From: Kibdelosporangium philippinense
Lineage (GTDB): Bacteria > Actinomycetota > Actinomycetes > Mycobacteriales > Pseudonocardiaceae
Direction of reading: 5' to 3'
Length of the DNA stretch: 64,000 bases
Assembly (NCBI RefSeq): GCF_021390435.2
Contig: NZ_JAJVCN010000002.1
Coordinates: 2,356,001-2,420,000, forward strand
Below are positions 35,541 to 44,540 of the stretch, in pieces (the first letter of the stretch is position 1; every line of letters begins with the position of its first letter). Under the pieces are notes generated by a model. That model searched no databases. It saw only the letters and a program-made list of their open reading frames with translations, and was not told the DNA's origin. The translations under genes and the position numbers were made by a program.

Positions 35541-36779
35541 ATGACCCGGGACGGCGAGCGCGTTACCTTCAGGTCGGTGCTGGGCGTGCGGGAGTTCCGC
35601 GCGATGTGGACGGCCGAGTTGTTGTCCATCGCCGGAGACCAATTGGCCCGCGTTGCCTTGTCGGTTCTCGTCTTTCAGCGGACCGCTTCGGCGTTCTTGA
35701 CCGGGTTGACCTACGCGCTGACCTTTGTTCCGGCCCTCGTCGGCGGGATCCTGCTGTCGAGCCTGGGCGATCGGTATCCGCGTCGCGATGTGATGGTTGT
35801 CGCCGACCTTGTGCGAGCGGTGCTCGTCGGTTTCATGGCGGTCCCGGGAGTGCCGCTGTGGCCGCTGTGCACGTTGGTAGCGGTCGTGACCTTGCTCAAC
35901 GGCCCGTTCAAGGCCGCGCAGCATGCGCTTTTGCCAGATGTCCTCAGTGGCAGCAAATACACGGTCGGCATGGCGATCCGGAACATCACCAACCAGTTGG
36001 CTCAACTGCTGGGCTTCGCCGGCGGCGGCGCTCTCGTCTCGGCGATCAACCCGTCGGTAGGGCTGGCTCTGAATGCCGCCACCTTCTTGTTGTCAGCTGT
36101 GGTGTTGCGGCGCGGCGTCGGACATCGTCCCGCCGCAATCCAAAGGGCGGCCAGTTCGGGACGAATGCCGTTCCTGGCCTCGACGACGGCGGGAGCGCGT
36201 GTGGTGTGGCGCGATCCCGCGCTGCGGGTGCTGCTGGCGCTGTGTTGGCTGGCCGGGTTCTACATAACGCCCGAGGCGCTGGCCGCGCCGTACGCCGACA
36301 GCTTAGAGACCGGGGCGCTCGGCGTCGGCTTGATCATGGCGAGCGACCCACTTGGCAGTGTGATCGGCGGCATCGTGTTCGGAAGGTGGGTTCCCGAGCA
36401 TCAACAGGTACGGGTGATCGGGGTCCTGGGAATCCTGGCCGGGGTTCCGCTGGTGTTCTGCGCGCTCCAACCGGGACTGGTCACGTCGATGGCGCTGTTC
36501 GCGATCGCGGGCGCGCTCGCCACCCCCTACACCATCCAGGGCACGGCTTCGTACACGCGTAAGCTCCCGGACGCACAGCGAGCGCAAGGCTCCGGGCTGT
36601 TATCCTCAGGCTTGATCACAATCCAAGGACTGGGCGCCCTGGCAGCGGGCGTCTTCGCCGACCTGGTCGGCCCGGCGCACGCCATCGCCCTGGCTGGTCT
36701 CACCGGAGCGATCGTGGCAGTTCCCATCGCGGTGGGGTGGCGCCGGGCCAAGCGGTCGGCAATAGAGGAATCACGATGA
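35541..36779 (+). CDS. MFS transporter
   Basis: 412 residues with about twelve transmembrane segments. The MFS loop GDRYPRRDVMVVADL between helices 2 and 3 and the domain-duplicated layout are clear. The family resembles small-molecule efflux pumps (MFS_3/enterobactin exporter-like). ATG 35541 has AAGGGG upstream. It stands alone between recombinase debris and the diguanylate cyclase gene. Confidence 0.85.
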   Translation: MTRDGERVTFRSVLGVREFRAMWTAELLSIAGDQLARVALSVLVFQRTASAFLTGLTYALTFVPALVGGILLSSLGDRYPRRDVMVVADLVRAVLVGFMAVPGVPLWPLCTLVAVVTLLNGPFKAAQHALLPDVLSGSKYTVGMAIRNITNQLAQLLGFAGGGALVSAINPSVGLALNAATFLLSAVVLRRGVGHRPAAIQRAASSGRMPFLASTTAGARVVWRDPALRVLLALCWLAGFYITPEALAAPYADSLETGALGVGLIMASDPLGSVIGGIVFGRWVPEHQQVRVIGVLGILAGVPLVFCALQPGLVTSMALFAIAGALATPYTIQGTASYTRKLPDAQRAQGSGLLSSGLITIQGLGALAAGVFADLVGPAHAIALAGLTGAIVAVPIAVGWRRAKRSAIEESR

Positions 36780-36953
36780 CTCACGTGTCGCGGTTGTCCA
36801 TGGCGGCGAACCTCCCTTCACTGCTCAGGCGTTGCGCCAGTCGGGTTTACCGGCATCGTTCCTGGCCGCTAGCTGTGATTGGGTGGATACTTGCTGGTGG
36901 GACCACCCATGGGTGTACCAACCTTGAGTATGGTTCGGGGAGATGCGGTGCGC

Positions 36954-38219
36954 ATGCTTGATGTTGTCTCGCCGGTTCGGTGGACGCTCTGGAAGCAGCG
37001 TCGGTCCCTGATCGTGTACTGCCTCCTCATCGAGGCTGCGGCGGTCACGGCCACGGTCACCACGGCAGTCATGGTACCCAGCCGACCGCACGACGCGGTG
37101 ATCTTCGCGAGTCTCGCCGGCATGGGCGTCCTGCAGGCCGAACTGGGGCGCCAGGTCGAGCGGGTGCGCCGTCGGGTGAACGGTACGCCGCACATCAACT
37201 TGACCTCTGTATGGACCTTCGCCGGTGTGCTGCTTCTGCCCCCGGCCTTGGTGGCGGTCCTTGCAGCACTGCTCTACGTTCACCTCGCCGTACGCAGCTG
37301 GTACCGGTTGCGCCGGGTACCTGCTTTCCGGAGCGTCTTCAACTGCTGCCTGGCCATCATCACCTGTTTCGCCGCCGAGGCACTGCTCGCACGTGCCGGC
37401 GTCGACGGCATGTACGGCGCCCTCGATGCCGGATGGACGGGTGTTGGCGTCATTCCCCTCGCGGCAGCCACCTACTTCCTGGTCGGTGCCCTGATTGCCG
37501 TTCCAGGCCTGAGTGCCAAGACGCGCTCGTTCAAGGAGCTGTTCGGCGGTTGGGCGGACAACCTGCTTGAGATAGCGACTCTGTGCCTGGGAATGCTGAC
37601 CGCGTTGGCGCTGGCGACGTTGCCCGCCCTCGTGCTGGTGGTGATACCGCCCTTGTTGCTCCTGCACCGCGGCGTGCTGGTCAAGCAGCTCGAGGTCGCC
37701 GCAAACACCGACGAGAAGACCGGACTGTTCAACACCGCTGGGTGGCACAGCCTGGCGGCTCGCGAACTTGCGAAGGCGAAACGCAAGGCCAAGGCGCCCT
37801 TCGGCGTGCTCATGATCGACATCGACTACTTCAAACGGATCAACGACGAGCACGGGCATTTGGCCGGCGACGTCGTACTTAAAGCGATCGCTGCCACGAT
37901 CAGGAGCGAGGTGCGAGACTACGACTGCGTCGGGCGCTTCGGCGGCGAGGAATTCGTAGTCTTGCTGCCAGAGACCGGCGAGGCGGACGTCGTCGGCATC
38001 GCTGAGCGCATCCGCAAGGCAATCGCCAGGCTTGAGGTCGAGGCAATGGACGAGGGCAGGACGACGGTCATCAAGGGCCTGTCGGCCTCGATTGGCGTCG
38101 CGACATACCCAGAGGCAGGCGGCGCGGTGGAACGGCTCCTCCAAGCCGCCGACAAGGCCCTCTACAGCGCCAAGCGAGCAGGCCGCAACCGCGTCGTCAG
38201 CATCATGAATGCCGGCTAA
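36954..38219 (+). CDS. membrane diguanylate cyclase (GGDEF)
   Basis: About 421 residues. The N-terminal half has six to seven hydrophobic helices (a membrane sensor of unknown ligand); the C-terminal half is a GGDEF domain with DEKTGLFNTAGW, DIDYFKRINDEHGHLAGD, and the active-site GRFGGEEFVV (GGEEF), then ASIGVATYP. All residues for c-di-GMP synthesis are present; no EAL domain follows. Start ATG 36954 lies behind GGGGAG; ATG 36930 or an earlier start at 36879 is possible. Confidence 0.85.
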   Translation: MLDVVSPVRWTLWKQRRSLIVYCLLIEAAAVTATVTTAVMVPSRPHDAVIFASLAGMGVLQAELGRQVERVRRRVNGTPHINLTSVWTFAGVLLLPPALVAVLAALLYVHLAVRSWYRLRRVPAFRSVFNCCLAIITCFAAEALLARAGVDGMYGALDAGWTGVGVIPLAAATYFLVGALIAVPGLSAKTRSFKELFGGWADNLLEIATLCLGMLTALALATLPALVLVVIPPLLLLHRGVLVKQLEVAANTDEKTGLFNTAGWHSLAARELAKAKRKAKAPFGVLMIDIDYFKRINDEHGHLAGDVVLKAIAATIRSEVRDYDCVGRFGGEEFVVLLPETGEADVVGIAERIRKAIARLEVEAMDEGRTTVIKGLSASIGVATYPEAGGAVERLLQAADKALYSAKRAGRNRVVSIMNAG

Positions 38220-38284
38220 CACCGACCCGGGCCCACTCGAACAAATGTGGCTCTTCTGATCTACCTGTGGGTGGTTGGGCGTGT

Positions 38285-38666
38285 CCTAGACGGACACTGC
38301 CGCGCCCGACATCGGTCTGCGGATCCTGTTGCGCGATCTGTCCACCCGGCCGATCCGGCACGTCCTGGCAGCCCTGCGGCCCGAGCATCGCGCGGAACTG
38401 ATCGCCCTGTTTTCCGCGATGCGATCGGGCAGTGGATTTCTCAACGACCTGCCCCACCCCGGACGTCAGTACTGCGGTCAGTCAGCCCGCCCTCGTGATC
38501 GCCACGCGCAACGACGGCGCCGTCCCGTTTTGCACACGCCGAAACCCTCGCAGCCGCGATCCCGCACGCCCAGCTGATCGAAAGCCGGGCCGACAGCCAC
38601 TTCATCTGGTTCGGCGACGACTGGCCGACGATCGCGGCAACCATCCGCACGTTCCTCACCTCGTGA
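38285..38666 (+). pseudogene. C-terminal remnant of an alpha/beta hydrolase
   Basis: Two plus frames give PIRHVLAALRPEHRAELIAL and, after a shift, PALVIATRNDGAVPF; a further shift gives AETLAAAIPHAQLIESRADS and HFIWFGDDWPTIAATIRTFL ending at TGA 38664. The Asp (RNDG) and His (DSHF) are the charge-relay partners of an alpha/beta hydrolase, but the nucleophile half is gone. Confidence 0.6.
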
Positions 38667-38673
38667 CGAACGG

Positions 38674-39538
38674 TCAGAGCTCCTCGGCGTAGACGGAGCG
38701 TTCGCACTCCGAGACGGGTGCCGCTCGCCCTGTCGGCTGGACGTACCGGGTGGTGAACTCGGAGGCCCCCAACTGTTCCAGTTCGCGCCAGCCGTACTCG
38801 GCCAGGACCGTGGCCACCTCGCCGGGAGCCATGCCGAAGCGCCACAACCGTTCTTTCACCGCGAACCGCCGATACAGCCTCTCGGCGCCGTACATGGCGG
38901 TGCCGTCAAGGAAATCCCGACGGACGTAGGTGAACACCAATCGGCTCCCGGTGCCCACCTTGGCCAGCACCTCGAAAGTCCCTCGCACGCCGTCCTCGGT
39001 CAGGTACTGGGTCACGCCCTCCCACACGAACAGGTTCCTGCCCTCGGCCCGATATCCCTGTACCGCAAGGGCTATCGCGAGAGATCCTCGGTGTCGGAGT
39101 CGACCGGGACCAGGGTCACCGTGCCGGTCTCGGGGATCCTTTTCCGTTTGTCCGCGATGTTCTCCGGCAAGTCCACTTCGAACACGCGAACGCCGGAAGG
39201 GACCATCGGCTGGTATCCGCGTGTGTCCAGGCCGGCACCCAGGATGACGATCGAATCCACCCCGGCCAGGATCGCCTCAGCGAATTTGTCGTCGATGCAG
39301 CGTTTGCGGCAGGCGATGCCCGCCCAGACGCCGGGGGCGCTGTTCTCCGTGGACCTGACCAGCCAGTCCCGGACCGGCCGCCACCGGGCCAGGCGCACCA
39401 CCGGGCCTGAGCCCGGCCGGGAGGACCTGGAACGCCATCTCGTCGTGAACCAACTGCTGGTCGTGCACGGCCGGAGACCGGCCACCACGGCAAACCGGAT
39501 CGCGGCGGCTCTTCAGCGCACCAGCAAGGGTTGAAAAC
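38674..39538 (-). pseudogene. SAM-dependent methyltransferase (Methyltransf_3/LCMT-like), multiply frameshifted
   Basis: Consecutive minus-strand frames rebuild one protein: HDQQLVHDEMAFQVLPAGL in one, VVRLARWRPVRDWLVRSTE and VILGAGLDTRGYQPMV in another, and RAEGRNLFVWEGVTQYLTED with FTYVRRDF in a third. The SAM site (GAGLDTR) and the EGVTxYL motif are typical of the Rv0145/Ppm1 family. At least two shifts (near 39410 and 39075) inactivate it. Confidence 0.7.
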
Positions 39539-39565
39539 TCACGTCGATGACCGGCGCACCGCTGG

Positions 39566-40010
39566 TCATCCGCTGATTTCCACAAATTTCGGGGTAAGTG
39601 AGAGCGGAAACACCACCCGGCCGTCGCTAACCCATACGCTCACCGGTTTGCCGTGGGCGTCGACGGATTGCGCCGAGATGCCCGCTCCAGCTCAGTCGGT
39701 GGTTTGTCCTCGTCGGTCAGGCCGTTGCCACACCGCCAGCCGACCAGAAGATCGGACCGCGCGTCGCGGCCAACCGTAAAGACAAACAGATCCGGCTGAT
39801 CCAGCAGGTCGATCCGCTCGACCGACGTCGCGCCGCGGAGCATTTCCGCCGTCAGCGCGAGGGTGTCCGCGACAGGATAGCGGTGCGAAAGCGTGCCGTG
39901 GGTGTAGTCCATGATTGTGAACTTCTCGAACATCAGGCCCATCACCGCATACGGCTCGATCTCGCCCGGCACCTCCGGACCGAGGCTCCAGCACAGCGTG
40001 CGGCGCGCCA
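39566..40010 (-). pseudogene. C-terminal fragment of a glycoside-hydrolase-like protein
   Basis: The minus frame gives FEKFTIMDYTHGTLSHRYP, TLALTAEMLRGATSVERIDL and LFVFTVGRDARSDLLVGW; a shifted frame then ends in HGKPVSVWVSDGRVVFPLS. The layout resembles the end of GH39-type or related glycosidases, but I cannot name the family firmly. Upstream it is fused to a transposase fragment, so a mobile element replaced the 5' part. Confidence 0.4.
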
Positions 40011-40480
40011 TCGTGTGTTTCCACGGTGGACTCACTATCCCTTGTGGACACGTAACAGTCTCGGCTTGCCAATCGATGTGAAAGTCCTCCTTGGCGAAGC
40101 CGGGCCGTTCCCTGGCGCGGGGGTCCTGACGGACCGGCCCGACGATGGTGATTCCGTGATCGGTCGCCGCGTGGTGAACCGTCTCGGGTGTGACATAGCC
40201 GCTGTCCACAAGGTGCTCGGCCGGCGCCAGTTGTTGTTCGGCCAGCGCGGCATGGATCCCGCCCACGACGCCGATGTCCTGCTCCGGAGCCGGTGTGGTG
40301 ACGACATGCACGATGAGGTTCGGTTGCTCCTCGTCGCAGATCTCGGTCTGATGGTCCTTGTACCCGGACCCATTCGACCTTGCCGGGTTTGTGGCTGAAC
40401 CGCGCCTCGGGGTCGTGCGGTGACACGATCTCCACGCTCGACCACGGCACTCGAGCGGGCTCCGCATCGTCATCCGCCGC
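40011..40480 (-). pseudogene. IS1182-type transposase fragment
   Basis: The minus frame reads GYKDHQTEICDEEQPNLIVH, HVVTTPAPEQDIGVVGGIHA and HLVDSGYVTPETVHHAATD, the catalytic core of an IS1182/IS4-like DDE transposase. N- and C-terminal parts are missing and several frames alternate upstream (RFSHKPGKVEWV at about 40400). Confidence 0.65.
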
Positions 40481-40614
40481 CTGCTTGGAAGTAACCGACA
40501 CGCCGGCCGCCCGCACGGGCAACCGGCGTTTCGGCTCCCGACGCGTACCCAACCAGCCCGGGTGGGCTGCGTCGTGCCGTGGTTCCCGGCACTCGAGGAA
40601 TACAGCCAAAGCCT

Positions 40615-40857
40615 CTACCCCCAGCCCCTCGCATCCCACGCCGCCCGACCGCACGCGTCCGGTCTGCCAGGCACCGGCCGCAGCAGCGGTGCCTCGATCG
40701 CGAACATCTCGCCGAGCGTGCGCGGCCGCGCCCCGATGCGACGATCGTCATCAGCGAGGTCCCAGGCCTCAACCTGGGCGTTGAGCTCGGCCAGCGAGTC
40801 GACCTCCCTCGGACTACGACAATGCTGCGCTGGAAACATGGTGTAGACGGAAGCCAT
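40615..40857 (-). pseudogene. IS21 IstA-like transposase fragment
   Basis: The minus frame contains DSLAELNAQVEAWDLADDDR and RRIGARPRTLGEMFAIEAP, the hallmark of the C-terminal region of IstA from IS21-family elements. No istB follows. Confidence 0.55.
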
Positions 40858-41134
40858 TCGCCTCAGCCGACGATTGGTTCTTCTCGATCGCCGCTGCCGA
40901 ACTGCCGTCGACAGCGGCTCGATTCACCTCACGTACAGCCCGAGTCAACGCCCTGGAGCTGGCAGCCCCAATCCGCAGATGCTTGTGCACCGTCTCCGCC
41001 GATACCGGTCGGCCCGCTCGGGCCCAGTGTTGCTCGTTGAGCCACATCGCCTCCGCTAGCCGTTCGCCATCCAGTCCACTCTTAGCCGGCCCCTCCACAC
41101 TCCGATCCACCGGGCCGCATTGCAGACCCAGCAT
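40814..41134 (-). CDS. HTH-type protein from an integrative element, possibly truncated
   Basis: Up to 106 residues. The centre (RAGRPVSAETVHKHLRIGAASSRALTRAVR, quoted in part) is helix-turn-helix-like, as in replication or transfer regulators of actinobacterial integrative elements. The 126-bp repeat that also lies upstream of the integrase at 61-62 kb sits directly before its start. The C-terminal end overlaps the IstA fragment, so it may be truncated. Confidence 0.4.
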   Translation of the reverse strand: MLGLQCGPVDRSVEGPAKSGLDGERLAEAMWLNEQHWARAGRPVSAETVHKHLRIGAASSRALTRAVREVNRAAVDGSSAAAIEKNQSSAEANGFRLHHVSSAALS

Positions 41135-41240
41135 TCAGACCGTCTACACAAGACGCCTTGCGCTGCAGATGAGTCGGGCGGTCCGCCACTCCTCATCTCA
41201 CGTCAGATATGCCAGCGAGTAAACAATCCGAAGAGGACAT
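41115..41240. repeat. 126-bp direct repeat, copy 1
   Basis: About 80 percent identical (by eye) to 62543-62668 over the full length and in the same orientation, sharing GTCTACACAAGAC and CCTCATCTCACGT. Here the inner palindrome is imperfect (ATCTCACGTCAGAT). Confidence 0.7.
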
Positions 41241-41309
41241 CGCACCCAACCGCCCGCAGATCTGCGCAGTACCCGCCGCGGGCCGGCCGTCGTGCTCCAG
41301 CGACGTTCC

Positions 41310-41880
41310 AAAAGGAGGCGCTGCTGGTCGAGTACAGCGCTATCTGGACAGCGTGCGGGGACTGGCTCCGGGGACGGTCACGCACTATCTGCGGTGCGCG
41401 CGGGTGTTCTTGGAGTGGCTGCCCGGATCCCACGGTTCGTTGTCCGGGTTGTCCGCGGGGCGGGTCACCGGCTTTGTCATGCAGTGGGTGCGGGGCAGGG
41501 AAGGCATGCCGCCGGACATGGTGATGCTGCCAGCGTTGCTGCGTTTCCTGCACGTGGCTGGGCACGTTCCCGCCCTGCTCGCGCGGTCCCGACCGGACGC
41601 GGCCATCTTGGACGATGGAGAGTGCCTGGGGACGCCTGCGGTGACGGCGTGTGTGCCGCGCTGGCGTCGTGTGATCGTGGTAGCGCTGTCGGCCGTCGCG
41701 ACTACGCGATCGTGCTGTCGTTGACGCGCCTAGGTCTGCGCGGCGGCGAGGTGGCGCGGCTCATGCTCGGCGACGTCGGCTGGCGGACCGGAGAGGTGAC
41801 CATCCGCGGTAGGGCGGCCGGGTGGATATGCTGCTGCTCGGTGATGTCGGCGAAGCGTGGGCGACTCGGTGGCCTCGGTG
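41310..41880 (+). pseudogene. frameshifted tyrosine recombinase (XerC/integrase-like)
   Basis: The first frame gives GRVQRYLDSVRGLAPGTVTH and LRCARVFLEWLPG, a SAM-like core-binding domain. After a shift near 41690 the next frame gives RDYAIVLSLTRLGLRGGEVA, with the first catalytic Arg. The HxxR and Tyr parts are absent; the gene runs into the Uma2 gene's 3' side. It marks an older integration next to the 126-bp repeat. Confidence 0.7.
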
Positions 41881-41926
41881 CACATCGTGCAGAGGTTCAC
41901 TACATAGGAGATCTGCAGCTGAGCAT

Positions 41927-42496
41927 TTATGTCCGCTGTGCTGTTAGCGCTGTGACGTCGAGGGTGACGCTGATGTCGGGTGTGATGCGGGTGGTGATGG
42001 TCGCGGTGGTGTCCGCGGTGGCGGTCAGGGCATATACGCCGTTGTCGAGTTCGTAGCAGTAGATGACCGGTGGGGCGCCAGGGGCGAGCTCGATACGCCA
42101 GTAGATGGGGATGCTGGCGGCGGCGTAAGCGGCGGGTTTCTCCAAGCGGTCCGTCTTGGCGGTGGAAGGGGAGACCACTTCAGCCACGAGCGTCACACTG
42201 GTGGAGTTAATGGTGATGGCATCGTCGTCGACGGGGGTGCAGACGACGATGTCGGGGATGTAGCCGAGTTGGCCGACGCGGACGCCGACGGCGGTGAGTG
42301 CTTCCAAGCCGTGGGGAGCGACGGCGTCGTCGAGCAGGCGACAGAGGCGGTCAGCGACGCGTTGGTGGCGGGGAGCGGGTGCGGCGTTCACGACCAGTCG
42401 CCCGTGGACGAGTTCAATGCGGTGTCCTTCGACGGGTTCGAGGGCTTCCCAGTCTGCGAGGGTGTAGCCGTCGAGGCGCCCTGCTGCGCTGCTCAT
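41927..42496 (-). CDS. Uma2-family endonuclease-like protein
   Basis: 189 residues of the Uma2 (DUF820) PD-(D/E)XK-fold family: EGHRIELVHGRLVV near the N-terminus, then YIPDIVVCT and LVAEVVSPSTAKTDRLEK carrying the Asp, Glu and Lys of a nuclease site. The family is very abundant in actinobacteria and cyanobacteria, and its physiological role is unclear. ATG 42496. It stands alone, with its 3' end facing the recombinase relic and about 500 bases before the Wadjet operon. Confidence 0.85.
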   Translation of the reverse strand: MSSAAGRLDGYTLADWEALEPVEGHRIELVHGRLVVNAAPAPRHQRVADRLCRLLDDAVAPHGLEALTAVGVRVGQLGYIPDIVVCTPVDDDAITINSTSVTLVAEVVSPSTAKTDRLEKPAAYAAASIPIYWRIELAPGAPPVIYCYELDNGVYALTATADTTATITTRITPDISVTLDVTALTAQRT

Positions 42497-43007
42497 GGCC
42501 CTGTCTCCCTCCCTGGTGCGGCGCGGCCGGTGTCATATCCAGTGTCGCATGGAGCGCCGCGGTCAGCACCGCCTCGCTACCCTCAGCAACCACCAGTCGG
42601 CTGAGTGCGGAGCGGTGAGATCACCGTACTGGATACCGCGGCGGCGTGTCCCTGGAAGGACCGTTCGAGGTCCTACTGTCCGTCGGCGGCGAGATCGATC
42701 TCAGCACGCGCCGCAACTCGAAGCCCAGTCGGATAAGGCACGTCATTGACCGGTTAAGGTCAAATGGCGAAGACACGTCACGCTGTGGAGCCGATGACGC
42801 CTTCTGAAACGGGTGACGCTCGCTGATGCTCGACGACCACAGCTCGGTACCCACAGCCGCGCAGATCCATGCCTGGGCTGTCGCTGTCCTCGTTCGCCGC
42901 CGAGCGGACCTGGCCGGATGTGACGCTGGCCAGAGGTTGACGTCGGTTGGGGCGTGAGTTCGGCGGGTCTGCGCAGAGCTGTCCGAGGGTCGCGTAATAA
43001 TTGGACG
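42497..43007. other. intergenic region before the Wadjet operon
   Basis: About 510 bases. A GTG frame at 42646-42807 encodes EVLLSVGGEIDLSTRRNS, which resembles the first strand-helix of a STAS anti-anti-sigma domain, but it ends after 53 residues and is probably a relic. The Wadjet promoter should lie in the last 150 bases; I see no clear operator. Confidence 0.35.
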
Positions 43008-44540
43008 GTGGTGGCCGAACAGAGCACGGAGCCGCAGCCGTTCGCGCACTTGAGCGCGAAGAACGCGGCGCTCTATCGGGATGTGCTGTTGGCATTCGCG
43101 CGGGCGAGGGATCGCTTCATCGTGCATATGCGGCCAGAGGACATCGCGGGGGAACTGTCCCGGCCGGGCGATATTGAGGGGATCGCGGCGGCGCTGGAAC
43201 AGCTGGTCGAATGGGGGAATCTGCGGGCGGATCCGGACACGAGCCGGGTGACCAGCGTTGCGGACTTTCATCGGGCTCGCTACCTGTATCAGCTCACCGC
43301 GGCGGGGCAGGCGGCTGAGGAAGCGCTTGCGGTTTACGACGAGGCGTTGGGTCGCCGGGGTTCCTTGCAGTCGGTGGCCTTGGAGGACATCGCCGGGCAG
43401 TTGCGGGCGCTGGCGGAGATGACCACTGCCGACGATCTCGATCCTGCCAAGGTGCATCTTCTTCTGCTCGCGCTTGCCGAGCGGTTCACGGGGCTGGCGG
43501 ACAACGCGCAGGCGTTCATGGCGTCGCTGCGGCGGGTCATCGATTTCGCCGATGGTGATGTGGACGCGTTCATCGCTTACAAACAACAGTTGATCGACTA
43601 CGTCAACAAGTTCATCGCGGATCTTGCCAACCGGGGCGCGGAAATCGCCGCTCTCCTCGGCCGGATCGCCGATGTCGAGCGGCTGCTGAAAGTCGCTGCC
43701 AGGCGTGAGGCGGCTGATGCCGCGCCGGACGCTCGTGAGAATGCCATAGAGGCATGCCTGGACGCGTGGCGCAACCGGTGGCGCGGGCTGCACGACTGGT
43801 TCGTGTCGGCCGATTCCCGGCATCTGTCGCAGGCGCGGTTGCTGCGTGGCGCCGCCGTTACGGCGATCACTCAACTGATCGATACGGTAGCCGTGCTCAA
43901 CGAGCGTCGCTCTGGACGGTCCGATCGTTCGGCTGATTTCCGTGCGCTGGCAAGGTGGTTCGCGGAGGCACCGGACGACGCAGCGGCGCATCGGTTGTGG
44001 CGGGCGGCTTTTGGGCTCAACTCGGCCAGGCATCTCACTGTCACCCAGGAAACCGTTGCGGCATGGGAAGAAGAGCAGCCGGGTATGCCGTGGCGGCTCG
44101 CTTCCGGAGTGCGGATCAGCCCGCAGTTACGCAGGACCGGTGCGTACGAGCGACGCGGCCAGCCGAATCGGGTAGTCGACAGGGCCGCACAACGGCAGAT
44201 CCTCGCCGAGCAAGCCGCGCAGGAGTCCGAGCAGGCGGCCGAGGCGCGTTTGCGTCTCGCGACACCAGGGCCGATCCCATTGTCCCAGATCGGAAGGCTC
44301 GACACCTGGGCGTTCCGGCTCTTCCTCGGCCTGCTCGGCGATGCGCTGTCGGCCCGGTTGCCGGGCGACTCCGAGGTACGGACGACCACCAGCGACGGCA
44401 CGATGGAGGTTCGGATGAGCGTCGTCCGTGGTGGCGGCACAGTGCGAATCGAGACCGAGGACGGGGTGCTTCGCGGCCCGGAACACCTGATCGAGATCGT
44501 CGATCTCACGGCACGAGAGCGGGCAGAGGCGATCGCATGA
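43008..44540 (+). CDS. jetA: Wadjet JetA (DUF2397/TIGR02677)
   Basis: 510 residues from the GTG pair at 43008/43011 (the frame is open from 42954). The sequence is a kleisin-like subunit: winged-helix-like N-terminus (FAHLSAKNAALYRDVLLAF, RPEDIAGELSRP), long helices, and DIEGIAAALEQLVEWGNL. JetA bridges the SMC heads of JetC and binds JetB. The stop overlaps jetB as ATGA. Identity rests on gene order plus family resemblance: DUF2397, DUF2398, SMC-like, DUF2399 is the standard line-up of this Wadjet type. Confidence 0.85.
   Translation: MVAEQSTEPQPFAHLSAKNAALYRDVLLAFARARDRFIVHMRPEDIAGELSRPGDIEGIAAALEQLVEWGNLRADPDTSRVTSVADFHRARYLYQLTAAGQAAEEALAVYDEALGRRGSLQSVALEDIAGQLRALAEMTTADDLDPAKVHLLLLALAERFTGLADNAQAFMASLRRVIDFADGDVDAFIAYKQQLIDYVNKFIADLANRGAEIAALLGRIADVERLLKVAARREAADAAPDARENAIEACLDAWRNRWRGLHDWFVSADSRHLSQARLLRGAAVTAITQLIDTVAVLNERRSGRSDRSADFRALARWFAEAPDDAAAHRLWRAAFGLNSARHLTVTQETVAAWEEEQPGMPWRLASGVRISPQLRRTGAYERRGQPNRVVDRAAQRQILAEQAAQESEQAAEARLRLATPGPIPLSQIGRLDTWAFRLFLGLLGDALSARLPGDSEVRTTTSDGTMEVRMSVVRGGGTVRIETEDGVLRGPEHLIEIVDLTARERAEAIA

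Noticed and set aside
36825-38222. 465-residue minus-strand frame opposite the diguanylate cyclase
   Set aside because: The plus strand has an intact GGDEF domain; the minus frame is a shadow.
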